This document shows positions 9,555 through 20,480 of a stretch of 64,000 bases of DNA, in pieces; position 1 is the first letter of the stretch, and each line of letters begins with the position of its first letter. A model generated the notes under the pieces. That model made no database searches. It had not been told where the DNA came from and worked only from the letters and a program-made list of their open reading frames with translations. The translations under genes and the position numbers were made by a program. Source of the DNA: an uncultured Chitinophagaceae bacterium (lineage in GTDB: Bacteria; Bacteroidota; Bacteroidia; Chitinophagales; Chitinophagaceae); contig CAITVK010000109.1 in assembly GCA_903895845.1 (NCBI GenBank), positions 25,080 to 89,079 on the forward strand, read 5' to 3'.

Positions 9555-10640
9555 ATGAATCTTAATAATGTTTTTCTAAAGTCTTTCAGAATCGTATTGC
9601 TTCCCTTTGCCTTGTTGTATGGGTTGGTGGTTGTGATTAGAAACTGGTTATTCAATAAGAATTATCTTAAATCTGTTCCTTTCAATTTCCCTTTAATCTG
9701 TGTGGGCAACATTGCGGTGGGTGGTACGGGCAAATCACCGATGGTAGAATACCTGATAGACCTATTACATCCAACTTATAAGATTGCAACCGTAAGCAGG
9801 GGCTATAAACGCAAAACAAAGGGCTATGTGTTGGCAAATGATAAGTCTACCGCATTGGATATTGGGGACGAATCGATGCAGTTTCACCTGAAATATCCCG
9901 AAATAGCGGTTGCTGTAGGAGAGGAGCGGATGGATGCAATTCCACAATTGTTACACGATCAACCAGATCTGGATGCCATTATATTAGATGACGCTTTTCA
10001 GCATCGGGACATAAAGCCGGGATTAAATATTGTATTGACAGAATATAGTAACCTATATGTGCACGATTTCTTTTTTCCTACCGGCGATTTAAGAGACCAG
10101 CATGCATCGATGAAAAGGGCAGAAATAATTGTGATTACCAAATGTCCTGCTGATTTATGGGAGGATAATAAACAGAAATTGTTACGTGCCATCAAACCTT
10201 TGCCCCATCAAAAAGTATTCTTCACTACTATAGAATATGGCATTCCATATCATATCCTTAATAAAGATAAAAGAACCATCAAAACAACGGATGAGGTATT
10301 GTTGGTATGTGGTATTGCCAATCCGAAACCCATAAAAGAGTATTTGCACAAGTATGCCTATACCTATTATCAAAAGAATTATAGCGACCACCATATTTTT
10401 AGCATTGATGATCTGAGAGATGTAAAAGAAAAGTACGAAGGCATTGACGCCAAGGAAAAATTTATATTAACTACCGAGAAAGATGCCGTACGTTTGGCAA
10501 AGTTTACGGACGAATTGGCACAATTGCCCATTTATGTATTGCCCATCAAGCACAAATTCCTTTTTAATGAAGGAGAAGATTTTAATAAGTTGGTAATATC
10601 TTTTATCAATAGCATTTCAAAACCCCAGCACAATGAGTAA
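9555..10640 (+). CDS. lpxK: Tetraacyldisaccharide 4'-kinase LpxK
   Basis: VPFNFPLICVGNIAVGGTGKSPMVEYLIDLL...AIILDDAFQHRDIKPGLNIVLTE. Confidence 0.93.
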   Translation: MNLNNVFLKSFRIVLLPFALLYGLVVVIRNWLFNKNYLKSVPFNFPLICVGNIAVGGTGKSPMVEYLIDLLHPTYKIATVSRGYKRKTKGYVLANDKSTALDIGDESMQFHLKYPEIAVAVGEERMDAIPQLLHDQPDLDAIILDDAFQHRDIKPGLNIVLTEYSNLYVHDFFFPTGDLRDQHASMKRAEIIVITKCPADLWEDNKQKLLRAIKPLPHQKVFFTTIEYGIPYHILNKDKRTIKTTDEVLLVCGIANPKPIKEYLHKYAYTYYQKNYSDHHIFSIDDLRDVKEKYEGIDAKEKFILTTEKDAVRLAKFTDELAQLPIYVLPIKHKFLFNEGEDFNKLVISFINSISKPQHNE

Positions 10641-12687
10641 AAGTAGCAGTAGTAAAAAGAAAAATAAAACAACAAAACACACCCATCACATAACTACTGT
10701 GAAAGGGACACTAGAAATTACGCGCAGCGGGATTGGCTATGTATTGATAGAAGATAAAAGCGGAGATGTGTTGGTAAGACCTGGAGATTTTAATACGGCA
10801 TTGAATGGCGACGTTGTTCGGGTGCGTATTGTAAAGGAAAACCTAGCTAGCAAAAGAAAGGAGGGCCGTATTACGGAAGTAGTTACCCGCAAACAGAATG
10901 AGTTTATAGGACATATTCAACTATCTACCAATTTTGCCTTCTTTGTTCCTGATACAGATAAGCCCATGCCCGATTTATTTATTCCATTGGATAAATTAAA
11001 AGGAGCAAAGCATAAAGACAAGGTGGTTGCTCGATTGGTAGAATGGGGCAAAGACGATAAGAAACCGGTTGGTGAGGTTATTAGTTTGTTGAAACCAGAA
11101 GATGAGAATGATGCAGCTATGAAAGAACTGTTGGCAGAAGCAGGCTTCCCACTTTCGTTCAGTGATACCGTAATGGAAGAGGCTTTGAGGTTGCCAGATG
11201 CCATCAGTAGTGCAGAAATAAAGAAACGAAAGGACTGTAGAGAGATACTCACTTTTACCATCGATCCAGTAGATGCCAAAGATTTTGATGATGCCTTATC
11301 TATCCGTAAGCTAAAGAATGGCAACTACGAAATTGGGGTTCATATTGCCGATGTGAGTCACTTTGTAGAACCTGAAACCGCTTTAGATGAAGAAGCATAC
11401 AAACGTTCTACTTCGGTTTATTTACCAGACAGGGTGAATCCGATGTTGCCCGAAAGGATTTCGAATGAGTTGTGTTCCTTACGCCCTAATGAAGATAAAT
11501 GTACCTTCTCGGCTATCTTTCAGTTGACTACCAAAGGAGAAATAAAGCAATATTGGTTGGGGAAGACCGTGATACATTCCAATCATCGGTTTACTTATGA
11601 GGACGTTCAAGAGATTATTGAGAAAGGAGAGGGGATTTATAAAGAAGAAATTTTTGTATTGAATGATATTGCCAAACAATTGCGGAAACAACGTTTTGCA
11701 CAAGGGGCAATCAATTTTTCTTCTCAGGAAGTTCGGTTTACTTTAGATGAAAAAGGAAAACCAATTGGAATCGTGGTAAAAGAAAGTAAAGAGGCACATC
11801 AGTTGATTGAAGAATTTATGTTGCTTGCCAATAAAACGGTGGCAGAAGCGGTGTTTAAGACAGAAGTAAACCATAAACCAGTGCCATTCCCTTATCGGGT
11901 TCACGATCAACCAGATGAAAAGAAGTTGCAACCTTTTATTGAATATGCCAAAAGATATGGGCATCAGTTTAATACGTCTACAGCAGAAAAGATTGCTGAA
12001 AGTTTCAACCAGATGTTAGCAGATGTTCATGGTAAACCAGAGCAACATGTTTTGGAACAATTAGGAATTCGCACGATGGCAAAGGCTGCTTATGCTACTA
12101 AGGATATTGGACACTATGGGTTGGCTTTTGAACACTATTGTCACTTCACTTCCCCTATCCGAAGGTATCCAGATGTGTTGGTGCATCGGGTTTTGGAAAG
12201 CATATTGGCAGGAAAACCCATCATAGACAAGAAGATGGATGAAAAATGCAAACAAACAAGTGAGCGCGAACGTGCTGCCATGGAATGTGAACGTGCAGGT
12301 AATAAGTACAAGCAAGTAGAATTTATGAAGTCCTATGTTGGTCAGGACTTTGAAGGGGTTATTAGTGGTGTAGCAAGCTTTGGTTTCTTTGTAGAGACGG
12401 TAGAACACAAATGCGAAGGCATGGTAAGCATTATCAGCCTTAGTGATGTGGACGAATTTTATTTAGTTGAAGGAGATTATAGTCTTGCAGGTAAAAGAAG
12501 CGGTCGTAAGTTTAAGATGGGAGATAAGGTTTGGATTAAAGTAATCTCTGCTAACCTAGATAAACGTCAATTAGATTATGCTTGGGTAAATAAACCAATA
12601 ACTGTAGGGGCAGAAGGTGAAGTTGAAGTAAAGACAACTGAAAAGAAAGTAGTGAAGAAGAGGAATCCTAAGCCGAAGAAGGGATAA
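10633..12687 (+). CDS. rnr: Ribonuclease R
   Basis: RNB domain DPVDAKDFDDALSIRKL...ADVSHFVEP...HFTSPIRRYPDVLVHR plus C-terminal S1 domain. Confidence 0.95.
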   Translation: MSKSSSSKKKNKTTKHTHHITTVKGTLEITRSGIGYVLIEDKSGDVLVRPGDFNTALNGDVVRVRIVKENLASKRKEGRITEVVTRKQNEFIGHIQLSTNFAFFVPDTDKPMPDLFIPLDKLKGAKHKDKVVARLVEWGKDDKKPVGEVISLLKPEDENDAAMKELLAEAGFPLSFSDTVMEEALRLPDAISSAEIKKRKDCREILTFTIDPVDAKDFDDALSIRKLKNGNYEIGVHIADVSHFVEPETALDEEAYKRSTSVYLPDRVNPMLPERISNELCSLRPNEDKCTFSAIFQLTTKGEIKQYWLGKTVIHSNHRFTYEDVQEIIEKGEGIYKEEIFVLNDIAKQLRKQRFAQGAINFSSQEVRFTLDEKGKPIGIVVKESKEAHQLIEEFMLLANKTVAEAVFKTEVNHKPVPFPYRVHDQPDEKKLQPFIEYAKRYGHQFNTSTAEKIAESFNQMLADVHGKPEQHVLEQLGIRTMAKAAYATKDIGHYGLAFEHYCHFTSPIRRYPDVLVHRVLESILAGKPIIDKKMDEKCKQTSERERAAMECERAGNKYKQVEFMKSYVGQDFEGVISGVASFGFFVETVEHKCEGMVSIISLSDVDEFYLVEGDYSLAGKRSGRKFKMGDKVWIKVISANLDKRQLDYAWVNKPITVGAEGEVEVKTTEKKVVKKRNPKPKKG

Positions 12688-12709
12688 AGTAGGTAAAGGG
12701 GGCATTATT

Positions 12710-12752
12710 AAAAAAGGCTGTTTCAAATGTAAAATTTGAAACAGCCTTTTTT
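12710..12752 (+). terminator. Rho-independent terminator downstream of rnr
   Basis: AAAAAAGGCTGTTTCAAAT-GTAA-AATTTGAAACAGCCTTTTTT. Confidence 0.85.
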
Positions 12753-12754
12753 GT

Positions 12755-12824
12755 TGGGTTACCAGGATTCGAACCTAGACAGACAGAACCAAAAACTGTA
12801 GTGCTACCATTACACAATAACCCA
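12755..12824 (-). tRNA. tRNA-Gln (TTG)
   Basis: Minus strand TGGGTTA...GTGTAATGGTAGCAC...TTTTGGT anticodon loop...GGTTCGAATCC...TAACCCA. Confidence 0.9.
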
Positions 12825-13060
12825 ATCCTCGTTGTTTCTGTTTCCAAAAGCGGAGTGCAAAAATAGGGGAGTGCTAGTGTTATAACAAATTTTTTTTAGG
12901 CTTTAGTGGTAATTTGTTTTTACACGTTAAAGTGTGATTCATGAAATGAAAAGCTTTCTTCTTTTTTCAATGTGATATACAATGGACAACAAAAATTTTA
13001 CTGCCTGTTGCAGATAAACCGAGTCAATTATTATTCCCTCTCTAATTCAATCAATAGCGT

Positions 13061-14260
13061 TTATCCCAATATCTCGTGTCCCATCTTGTCTCTCTTTGTT
13101 TGTAGATATTTTTCATTGTATTGGTTGGGTTTTATCTCTAGTGGAACAATTTCTACAATCTCCAATCCGTATCCTCTAAGTGCAACTCTTTTTTTAGGAT
13201 TATTGCTCATTAGCTTCAGCTTACTTGCCCCTAATAGTTTAAGGATCTGTGCCCCAACACCATAATCTCTTTCATCCATAGCAAAACCAAGATGCAGGTT
13301 CGCTTCTACAGTATCCATTCCTTCCTCCTGAAGTTTGTATGCCCTAAGCTTATTTAATAAACCAATTCCTCTCCCTTCCTGATTCATATACAAGATTACC
13401 CCTTTGCCTTCTGCTTCAATCATTTGCATGGCTTTATGCAATTGTTCTCCACAGTCACACCTGAAACTTGCCAATATATCTCCTGTAAAACAACTACTAT
13501 GCACACGGGTAAGAACAGGTTCATCCTTATTCCATTCTCCTTTTATCATTGCAAGATGTTCTGCATTACTGCTTTTATCTTTGAAAGCTACTAATTTAAA
13601 ATGCCCATATTTCGTAGGCATATCCACGCGTACTTGCTCTTCAACCAAACTATCTATAGACAATCGATACTCGATAAGGTCTTTGATAGAGATTATTTTC
13701 AAGTCAAATTTTTCTGCAATCTTCTTAAGTTCAGGCAATCGGGCCATTGTTCCATCTTCATTCATCACTTCTACTAAAACGCCTGCTGGTTCAAAGCCAG
13801 CAAGTCTGGACAAATCTACTGTAGCTTCTGTATGACCTGTTCTACGAAGTACACCTCCAGATTTTGCTATCAATGGGAAGATATGTCCAGGTCTGCCAAG
13901 GTCAGTTGGTTTTGTATTTGGATTAATTAATGCCTGTATGGTCTTGGATCTATCTGATGCAGATATTCCGGTAGACGTGTCATCAGAAATTAGATCAACA
14001 GAAACAGTGAACGCTGTTTCATGCAAGGAGGTATTTGAACTTACCATTGGTTTTAAATCCAACTCGGCACAGCGCTCTTCAGTAAGGGCTGCGCATATTA
14101 GTCCTCTACCTTCTTTACTCATAAAATTGATGGCTTCGGGTGTTGCAAACCTCGCTGCCATTATAAAGTCACCTTCGTTTTCGCGATCTTCATCATCAAC
14201 TACAATAACCATTTCTCCACGCTTTATCGCCTCAATACCTGCTTCTATCTTGTCTAACAT
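13061..14260 (-). CDS. ribBA: Bifunctional 3,4-dihydroxy-2-butanone-4-phosphate synthase / GTP cyclohydrolase II
   Basis: [15 protein letters not shown]...[14 protein letters not shown]...[22 protein letters not shown]...NQEGRGIGL. Confidence 0.95.
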   Translation of the reverse strand: MLDKIEAGIEAIKRGEMVIVVDDEDRENEGDFIMAARFATPEAINFMSKEGRGLICAALTEERCAELDLKPMVSSNTSLHETAFTVSVDLISDDTSTGISASDRSKTIQALINPNTKPTDLGRPGHIFPLIAKSGGVLRRTGHTEATVDLSRLAGFEPAGVLVEVMNEDGTMARLPELKKIAEKFDLKIISIKDLIEYRLSIDSLVEEQVRVDMPTKYGHFKLVAFKDKSSNAEHLAMIKGEWNKDEPVLTRVHSSCFTGDILASFRCDCGEQLHKAMQMIEAEGKGVILYMNQEGRGIGLLNKLRAYKLQEEGMDTVEANLHLGFAMDERDYGVGAQILKLLGASKLKLMSNNPKKRVALRGYGLEIVEIVPLEIKPNQYNEKYLQTKRDKMGHEILG

Positions 14261-14803
14261 TCAATTAATTTTTTGTAAAAATAAGAGAGGATAATTTATT
14301 AATCCCAATATTCACACTTCTATTACACCATTGCGATAGCAAGTGTTCATAAGGTATTCAAGAAAACATAGTTATTGCTTGCAGTGTAATCGGAAAAGTT
14401 ATAAAAAACATGGTATGTATTATGGCATTCACAGTACTTTATGTAACGATATTAATGTTTGACACATTGTTGGTAAAGAATAACCACAGCAATTATTAGC
14501 TTTTCATCTACTAAAATAGCAGGTGCCCGTCCTCAGCTAATGTCTACTTCTCTCGTTAAAGTCTAGAGGGGAAGTACACGAGTGATGTATGTGTATTCGC
14601 TGAGATCTCTGATAGCAATCATCTTTTATATTCATACGTGATTAACTAATAAAATAATCGAACAAGTTTCCCCAATAAAATCGTTAAAGTTCTCCCATTA
14701 GACAGTTTGAGTACCAATCTCAAATCATTAAGCATTGGTTATCAACTGCTAAAACTAATCTTTAATCACTAAAATTGGTTTACTTTGGGCGAAACTTAGA
14801 AGG

Positions 14804-16360
14804 ATGTTTAAAGAGAGGACGTTTGTAATTGTACTATTTTGTTCGGTGCTCACTGTTTCTACGGTTGTATTGCAATATTTAAACCCCGCCCAAGGCTTTC
14901 TCGATGGCGGACTCATTGCCGCAATACTCCTGACAATGTTCATCAAAGATGATTTATATACCAAGCTTTTTGGCATCGTCAGTCTGATATTTATCATCAT
15001 CGAATCGTTCTTCCCCAGCGAAAATACTTCCAAGTGGCAGGTAATATTGCAACACCTTTTCCCTGCTATAATCGTTGTCATAACAACCCTTTCTGTGATG
15101 TACATCAAACGATTATACTTGTCTATGGAATCGGAGGAGCGACAATTGAATGCCTTGTTCGAGTTTGCCACGGAAGGAATTATATTGACCAATAAAGATG
15201 GAAAAATCGTATTGGCAAACCCGGCAGTTACTAATCTTTTTAAATATGACAAGCAAGATCTCATCGGAAAACCCATCGAAATACTCATACCCACCCGCTT
15301 TCACCACAACCACGGCAGTCATCGTGAAAGTTTTTACAATAATCCCTCCAACAGGTCAATGGGGCGTGGACGCGACCTCTTTGGCATCACTAAAAATGGC
15401 ACTGAAATCCCGTTGGAAGTAAGTCTTAGCTATTACAAGCAAAAAGGAGAGTTTTTTGTAATCGCTTTTGTTGTAGACATTACCCAAAGAAAGCGGCAGG
15501 AAGCAACATTATTAGAACAAAACAATAAATTGGAACAGATATCGGCTACGATTAAGAAACTGAACATCGAGCTTGAAGATAAGGTAGAACAAAGGACGCT
15601 GATACTGAAAGAGGCACTGCAACAACTAGAGGTTTCGCAACAGGAACTAAGTGAGGCATTGCAGAAAGAAAAGGAATTGAGTGAGATAAAATCACGCTTT
15701 GTATCGATGGCTTCCCACGAATTCCGCACACCGCTTAGCACAGTCCTTTCCTCCGCAGCCCTTATTGGGAGATATACCAAAGAAGAGGAACAAATAAATC
15801 GTGATAAACACATAAAAAAGATAAAAGAATCGGTAAAACACCTGAACGACCTCTTGGAAGACTTCCTATCGCTTGGCAAACTCGAAGAAGGACGTGTACA
15901 GGCAGAAATTCTAGACTTTGAAGTGAAGGGATTTGTAGAAGAAATATTAGATGAACTAGGCGCTGTGAAAAAAGAAGGACAATCGATTGTACTAAGCTAC
16001 AATGGAGACGATGAATTTAGGACGGACAAGAGATTACTCAAAAACATTTTATTGAACCTATTGAGCAATGCCATCAAATTCTCTAATGAAAAGGGAATAA
16101 TATTATTGACAATCAATAACAATAGCCATCTGTTAAATATAATTGTAAAAGATAGTGGAATAGGTATTTCTGAAGAAGACCAGACGCACTTGTTCAGTAG
16201 TTTCTATCGTGGAAGTAACGCAACAAACATACAAGGCACTGGCTTGGGACTCCATATCGTAAAGCGCTACACCGATATTTTGCAAGGAAGTATCGAGCTA
16301 AAAAGTAAGATTGGCGAGGGTACAATAATAACGGTAGAACTGCCCAAACTGAGTTTTTAA
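14804..16360 (+). CDS. PAS-domain sensor histidine kinase
   Basis: N-terminal TM segments, PAS (LFEFATEGIILTNKDGKIVLANPA), HisKA SMASHEFRTPLSTV, HATPase motifs NLLSNAIKFS, DSGIGI, GTGLGLHIVKR. Confidence 0.93.
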   Translation: MFKERTFVIVLFCSVLTVSTVVLQYLNPAQGFLDGGLIAAILLTMFIKDDLYTKLFGIVSLIFIIIESFFPSENTSKWQVILQHLFPAIIVVITTLSVMYIKRLYLSMESEERQLNALFEFATEGIILTNKDGKIVLANPAVTNLFKYDKQDLIGKPIEILIPTRFHHNHGSHRESFYNNPSNRSMGRGRDLFGITKNGTEIPLEVSLSYYKQKGEFFVIAFVVDITQRKRQEATLLEQNNKLEQISATIKKLNIELEDKVEQRTLILKEALQQLEVSQQELSEALQKEKELSEIKSRFVSMASHEFRTPLSTVLSSAALIGRYTKEEEQINRDKHIKKIKESVKHLNDLLEDFLSLGKLEEGRVQAEILDFEVKGFVEEILDELGAVKKEGQSIVLSYNGDDEFRTDKRLLKNILLNLLSNAIKFSNEKGIILLTINNNSHLLNIIVKDSGIGISEEDQTHLFSSFYRGSNATNIQGTGLGLHIVKRYTDILQGSIELKSKIGEGTIITVELPKLSF

Positions 16361-16395
16361 TGATTAGGGATTAATGTTTAGTAATTGATACAGCC
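16361..16395. repeat. Degenerate heptanucleotide tract (GATTAAT-type)
   Basis: TAATGATTAGGGATTAATGTTTAGTAATTGATA; near-copy at 36786-36811. Confidence 0.55.
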
Positions 16396-16463
16396 CCGAC
16401 AATAAACCATAAAAAGGCATAGACAAACAGTAAATTAACCAATAGAAAACGTTACAAAAGGCA

Positions 16464-18125
16464 ATGAAGCGGATTTTTATATTAATAATTGGGTTAGTGG
16501 GATTTATCAGTTCCCAAGCACAACTGATGCAGGCAAAGGAGGTATTTACCCACGCAGATACCCTAAGAGGAAGCGACAATGAGAACAGGAATTGGTGGGA
16601 TGTGATGCATTATTATATCATTGTTGCACCAGATTATTCAACTAAAACAATTGAAGGGACTTGTATTATTGAATTTAAAGTATTAAGAGAAGGAAAAACT
16701 ATGCAAATAGACCTTCAAGATTCGTTGGTAATTGACCAAATTGAACTTTTTGAACGTCAAAAAACCAAAAGTTATCGGAATACATATATTCAGTTCAAAA
16801 AAAAAGATGGAGTATATTTATTAACAATGCCAAGTAACCTGGAAAACCCTTCTATAGAAATAAAATATCACGGAAAACCACGAGAAGCGGTTAATCCCCC
16901 TTGGGATGGTGGCTGGGTATGGACAAAAGACAGCTTAGGCAACCCGTGGATGAGTGTTGCAGCCCAAGGATTGGGAGCAAGTAGTTGGTTTCCTTGTAAA
17001 GATATTCAAAGTGATGAACCGGATAGTGGAGCTGCTGTTATGATTGTTTTTCCTGATTCTCTAATGTTTGTTGGAAATGGCACGAAATGGAAGAAGAACG
17101 ATTTCACAAATGTCAACTTTAAAACGTGGAGAGTAACCAATCCCATAAACACCTACGATATTATCCCTTACATCGGCAAATACACCAACTTCGATGATAC
17201 ATACCAAGGAGAGGGTGGAAAATTAGACCTCAGCTATTGGGTAATGCCTTATAATCTGGAAAAAGCCAAGAAACAATTTGCACAAGTGAAGCCGATGCTA
17301 CAATGTTTTGAGTATTGGTTTGGGAAATATCCTTTTTATGAAGATAGCTATAAACTAGTAGAAGCTCCTTACCTGGGAATGGAGAACCAAAGCAATATCG
17401 CCTACGGAAATAAATATATAAATGGTTATCATGGCTCAGATTTAAGCGCAAGTGGCTGGGGATTGAAGTGGGACTTTATCATCATCCACGAAAGCGCACA
17501 TGAATGGTGGGGCAATAGCATCACTTCCAAAGACATTGCCGACATGTGGATACACGAGTCATTTGCCAACTACGCCGAAACACTATATACCGAATGGCTT
17601 TTTGGTAAAGAAGCAGGAAATGAATATTGTATTGGCACCAGAAAGCGCATCTTGAACGACAAACCCATCATCGGTCCTTATGGCGTAAACAAAGAAGGCA
17701 GTGGCGACATGTATTACAAAGGCGGAAACATGATTCACAACATCAGGCACATCATCAACAACGATAGTCTGTTCAGGAATATCCTTCGGGGACTAAATAC
17801 AACTTTCTATCATCAGACAGTAACCACCGAGCAAATAGAAGCTTACATAAATAAACATTCAGGCATTGATTTTCAAAAGGTTTTCGACCAATACCTGCGC
17901 ACAACTCAAATCCCTACACTAACTTTTGTACTGGATAAATCAAAGCAGCAAGTAACGCTCCACTGGACAAACTGCGTTGAGGGGTTCAATATGCCAGTCA
18001 CCATCCCAATAACCTCAAAGCACTTGACAGTCACCACCCAAGAACAGTCATTTCCCCTAACCAAGGAAGAGTTGGACTGGTTTACGACAAAGAACCTGTT
18101 GAATACTTATTATATAAGGCTATAA
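16464..18125 (+). CDS. M1 family metallopeptidase (aminopeptidase)
   Basis: GMENQSNIAYGN and zinc motif HESAHEWWG...HESFANYAE. Confidence 0.93.
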   Translation: MKRIFILIIGLVGFISSQAQLMQAKEVFTHADTLRGSDNENRNWWDVMHYYIIVAPDYSTKTIEGTCIIEFKVLREGKTMQIDLQDSLVIDQIELFERQKTKSYRNTYIQFKKKDGVYLLTMPSNLENPSIEIKYHGKPREAVNPPWDGGWVWTKDSLGNPWMSVAAQGLGASSWFPCKDIQSDEPDSGAAVMIVFPDSLMFVGNGTKWKKNDFTNVNFKTWRVTNPINTYDIIPYIGKYTNFDDTYQGEGGKLDLSYWVMPYNLEKAKKQFAQVKPMLQCFEYWFGKYPFYEDSYKLVEAPYLGMENQSNIAYGNKYINGYHGSDLSASGWGLKWDFIIIHESAHEWWGNSITSKDIADMWIHESFANYAETLYTEWLFGKEAGNEYCIGTRKRILNDKPIIGPYGVNKEGSGDMYYKGGNMIHNIRHIINNDSLFRNILRGLNTTFYHQTVTTEQIEAYINKHSGIDFQKVFDQYLRTTQIPTLTFVLDKSKQQVTLHWTNCVEGFNMPVTIPITSKHLTVTTQEQSFPLTKEELDWFTTKNLLNTYYIRL

Positions 18126-18149
18126 AGAATAAGAAAAAAGTGAGGAGGG

Positions 18150-18280
18150 TAAGTGAGGAAAATAGATAATACCTCATAACCTAATATCTATGACTCTTTG
18201 CCTTACTCCTCATAACTTATTACTCCTTATAACTTATGAAGTATGCCTTATGACTTATAACTTATCAATTACTTTTGCAA
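18150..18280. repeat. Heptanucleotide-type repeat region upstream of serine hydrolase
   Basis: ACTCCTCATAACTTATTACTCCTTATAACTTATGAAGTATGCCTTATGACTTATAACTTATC. Confidence 0.7.
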
Positions 18281-18291
18281 AAACGCTCGGC

Positions 18292-19368
18292 ATGAAAAAT
18301 AGTTATAATATACTTACCGGTAGCAAGATACAAAATGGCCTTAAACTGTTAGTCTTGGTACTTCTCCTCTCCTGCTATAGTCAGTTAAAGGCACAACTTG
18401 ATTTTAGTCCGTTAGACAAAAAGCTAAACACTTATAAGCTAGAGTTGGGCATCAACTACGCCTGCCTCATAGAAAAAGATGGAAAAGTACTTTTTAAGAA
18501 AGAAAGCCCCGATTTTGATGTCAAAACCAGTGGCACTTTAGGCAGCACCAGTCAATGGTTGACCGCGGCGTTGGTAATGAGTTTTGTGGACCAAGGCAAG
18601 TTGTCGCTAGATGACAATATAACTCAATACCTACCCATATTTGCTGAGTATGGCAAGAAATACATAACGCTGCGCCATTGCCTTGCAGGTCAGACAGGAA
18701 TAGAAGCGCCCAAAGGAATAGCTAAACTGTTTGAAAAGAATAGGTTCGAAAGCCTGGAGGAAGAAGTAAATTCTTATGCCAATAAACATGAGATACTATA
18801 TAACCCTGGCACTGCTTTCATGTATAACTCCATCGGATTGAACTTGGCAGCAAGGATAGTAGAAGTTGTTTCTAAGAAGAGCTTCGAACAGATGATGATG
18901 GAAAGGATTGTGCATCCGCTAGCCATGAAATCAACTTCCTTCAGCGACAATGACCGGGTAACTCCTGCAAGTAGTGGAACAGCTAGTGCATTGGACATGA
19001 CAAACTTTATGACCATGATTTTGAATAAGGGAATATTCAATGGTAAACGGATCTTGAGTGAGAAAGCCGTTGTCGACATGGAAACACTACAAATTGATGC
19101 CAGTTTGATGAAAGACCTCCCTCCATCACTTACCGGATTTACTTATGGAGTGGGAGAATGGGTGCTAGACAAAGATGCCAACGGACAAAGCACTGTAATC
19201 GGTTTCCCAAACATGTATGGTTCTCTGTTTTTTGTTGATAAATGCAAGGGATACACCTTCGCCCTGCTAACTAAAAGCTTACAGATGGAAAGTAAAAAGG
19301 AAACATACCTCGCCATCAAGAAGATAGTAGATGGTATCATCCAAGATAACGGATGTGCCACTAAGTAG
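18292..19368 (+). CDS. Serine hydrolase (class C beta-lactamase-like)
   Basis: MYNSIGLNLAARIVEVVSKKSFEQMMMERIVHPLAMKSTSF; GSTSQWLTAALVMSFVDQGKLSLDDNITQYLP. Confidence 0.85.
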   Translation: MKNSYNILTGSKIQNGLKLLVLVLLLSCYSQLKAQLDFSPLDKKLNTYKLELGINYACLIEKDGKVLFKKESPDFDVKTSGTLGSTSQWLTAALVMSFVDQGKLSLDDNITQYLPIFAEYGKKYITLRHCLAGQTGIEAPKGIAKLFEKNRFESLEEEVNSYANKHEILYNPGTAFMYNSIGLNLAARIVEVVSKKSFEQMMMERIVHPLAMKSTSFSDNDRVTPASSGTASALDMTNFMTMILNKGIFNGKRILSEKAVVDMETLQIDASLMKDLPPSLTGFTYGVGEWVLDKDANGQSTVIGFPNMYGSLFFVDKCKGYTFALLTKSLQMESKKETYLAIKKIVDGIIQDNGCATK

Positions 19369-19373
19369 ATTGC

Positions 19374-20048
19374 TTAATCAGCTCGTAATGCCCTTATTTG
19401 TTGTTCAAACTGATCGATACTAAGGGCATCTTCGTTCCTGAAAGTCCCAATACGGGTCCTGCAAAGACTACTCATGTATCCACCTACCCCAAGTGCGGCA
19501 CCAAAATCATTTGCCAGACTTCTGATGTAAGTCCCGGTGGAGCAAACTACTTTAAAATGCACAACAGGCAGTTCAATCTTCGTGATTGTAAACTCTTTTA
19601 TAGTTACGGGACGTGCATCAACCTTCACTTCAATACCTTGCCTTGCGGATAAATACAATGGTTTCCCATCTTTCTTAATAGCTGAATGCTGAGGAGGCAT
19701 CTGCATGATATCTCCGGTAAAAGGAAGTGTGGCAGCAACAATCATCTCTTCGGTTAGATGAGCTGTATCTTTAAAATTAGTGGGTTCTGTTTCCAGATCG
19801 TAGCTTGGCGTGGTACTTCCGAGGGTAAATGTGCCCAGATACTCCTTTTCCATACCCATATAATCATTAATCTTTTTGGTAAACTTACCAGTACACACAA
19901 TCAATAACCCAGTTGCTAAAGGGTCCAGTGTACCAGCATGACCAACTTTCTTTATTCGGATAAGATTACGCACCTTACGCACTAAATCAAAGCTTGTCCA
20001 GCCAATTGTCTTATCAAACAACAAAACTTCTCCTTCTGCAAAATTCAT
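19374..20048 (-). CDS. truB: tRNA pseudouridine(55) synthase TruB
   Basis: FDKTIGWTSFDLVRKVRNLI...KVGHAGTLDPLATGLLIVCTGKFTK. Confidence 0.95.
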   Translation of the reverse strand: MNFAEGEVLLFDKTIGWTSFDLVRKVRNLIRIKKVGHAGTLDPLATGLLIVCTGKFTKKINDYMGMEKEYLGTFTLGSTTPSYDLETEPTNFKDTAHLTEEMIVAATLPFTGDIMQMPPQHSAIKKDGKPLYLSARQGIEVKVDARPVTIKEFTITKIELPVVHFKVVCSTGTYIRSLANDFGAALGVGGYMSSLCRTRIGTFRNEDALSIDQFEQQIRALRAD

Positions 20049-20251
20049 CTACGTTCTTTAATTAGTAGTCAGCAATTAGTAATCTCCTTCAAAATAGACA
20101 ATCATTTCAGCATCTCTCCTACGATTCATTCAAGCCATTACCTCTTTTCAGCACTTCCAGTCACAATTAATAATCACGAAACAAAGTGGCAACAACTCAA
20201 TAAAACCCGGCAAAAAAAGAAGCTAGTTGTATTATATCTAGGAAATAAAAA

Positions 20252-20276
20252 AGCTGCAAACCAATGATTTGCAGCT
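20252..20276 (-). terminator. Rho-independent terminator downstream of tRNA-Lys
   Basis: AGCTGCAAA/TTTGCAGCT stem; T-tract on minus strand. Confidence 0.75.
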
Positions 20277-20305
20277 AAACCGAATATAGCCCAAGCTATA
20301 AGTGT

Positions 20306-20377
20306 GATTCCGCAGAGGCTCGAACTCTGGACCCGATGATTAAGAGTCATCTGCTCTACCAACTGAGCTACGAAATC
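20306..20377 (-). tRNA. tRNA-Lys (CTT)
   Basis: Minus strand GATTTCGTAGCTCAGTTGGTAGAGCAGATGACTCTTAATCATCGGGTCCAGAGTTCGAGCCTCTGCGGAATC. Confidence 0.92.
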
Positions 20378-20480
20378 TTTTTGTTGGGGTGCAAATATAG
20401 CGTTCAATTGTTAAATACCCCAATCATTTTTAAAGAAATTACAATTTATCTCCGTTAGTTTGCATCCTTACAGAAAAACA

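Noticed and set aside
13404-14294. + strand ORFs 13404-13835 and 13938-14294
   Set aside because: Antisense to ribBA, which has clear RibB and RibA motifs.
14500-14640. Possible structured RNA or FMN riboswitch upstream of ribBA (CTCAGC..GCTGAG outer pairing, CTACTTCTC..GAGGGGAAGTAC inner pairing)
   Set aside because: No recognisable RFN consensus; pairing is short and could be chance. Would need covariance evidence.
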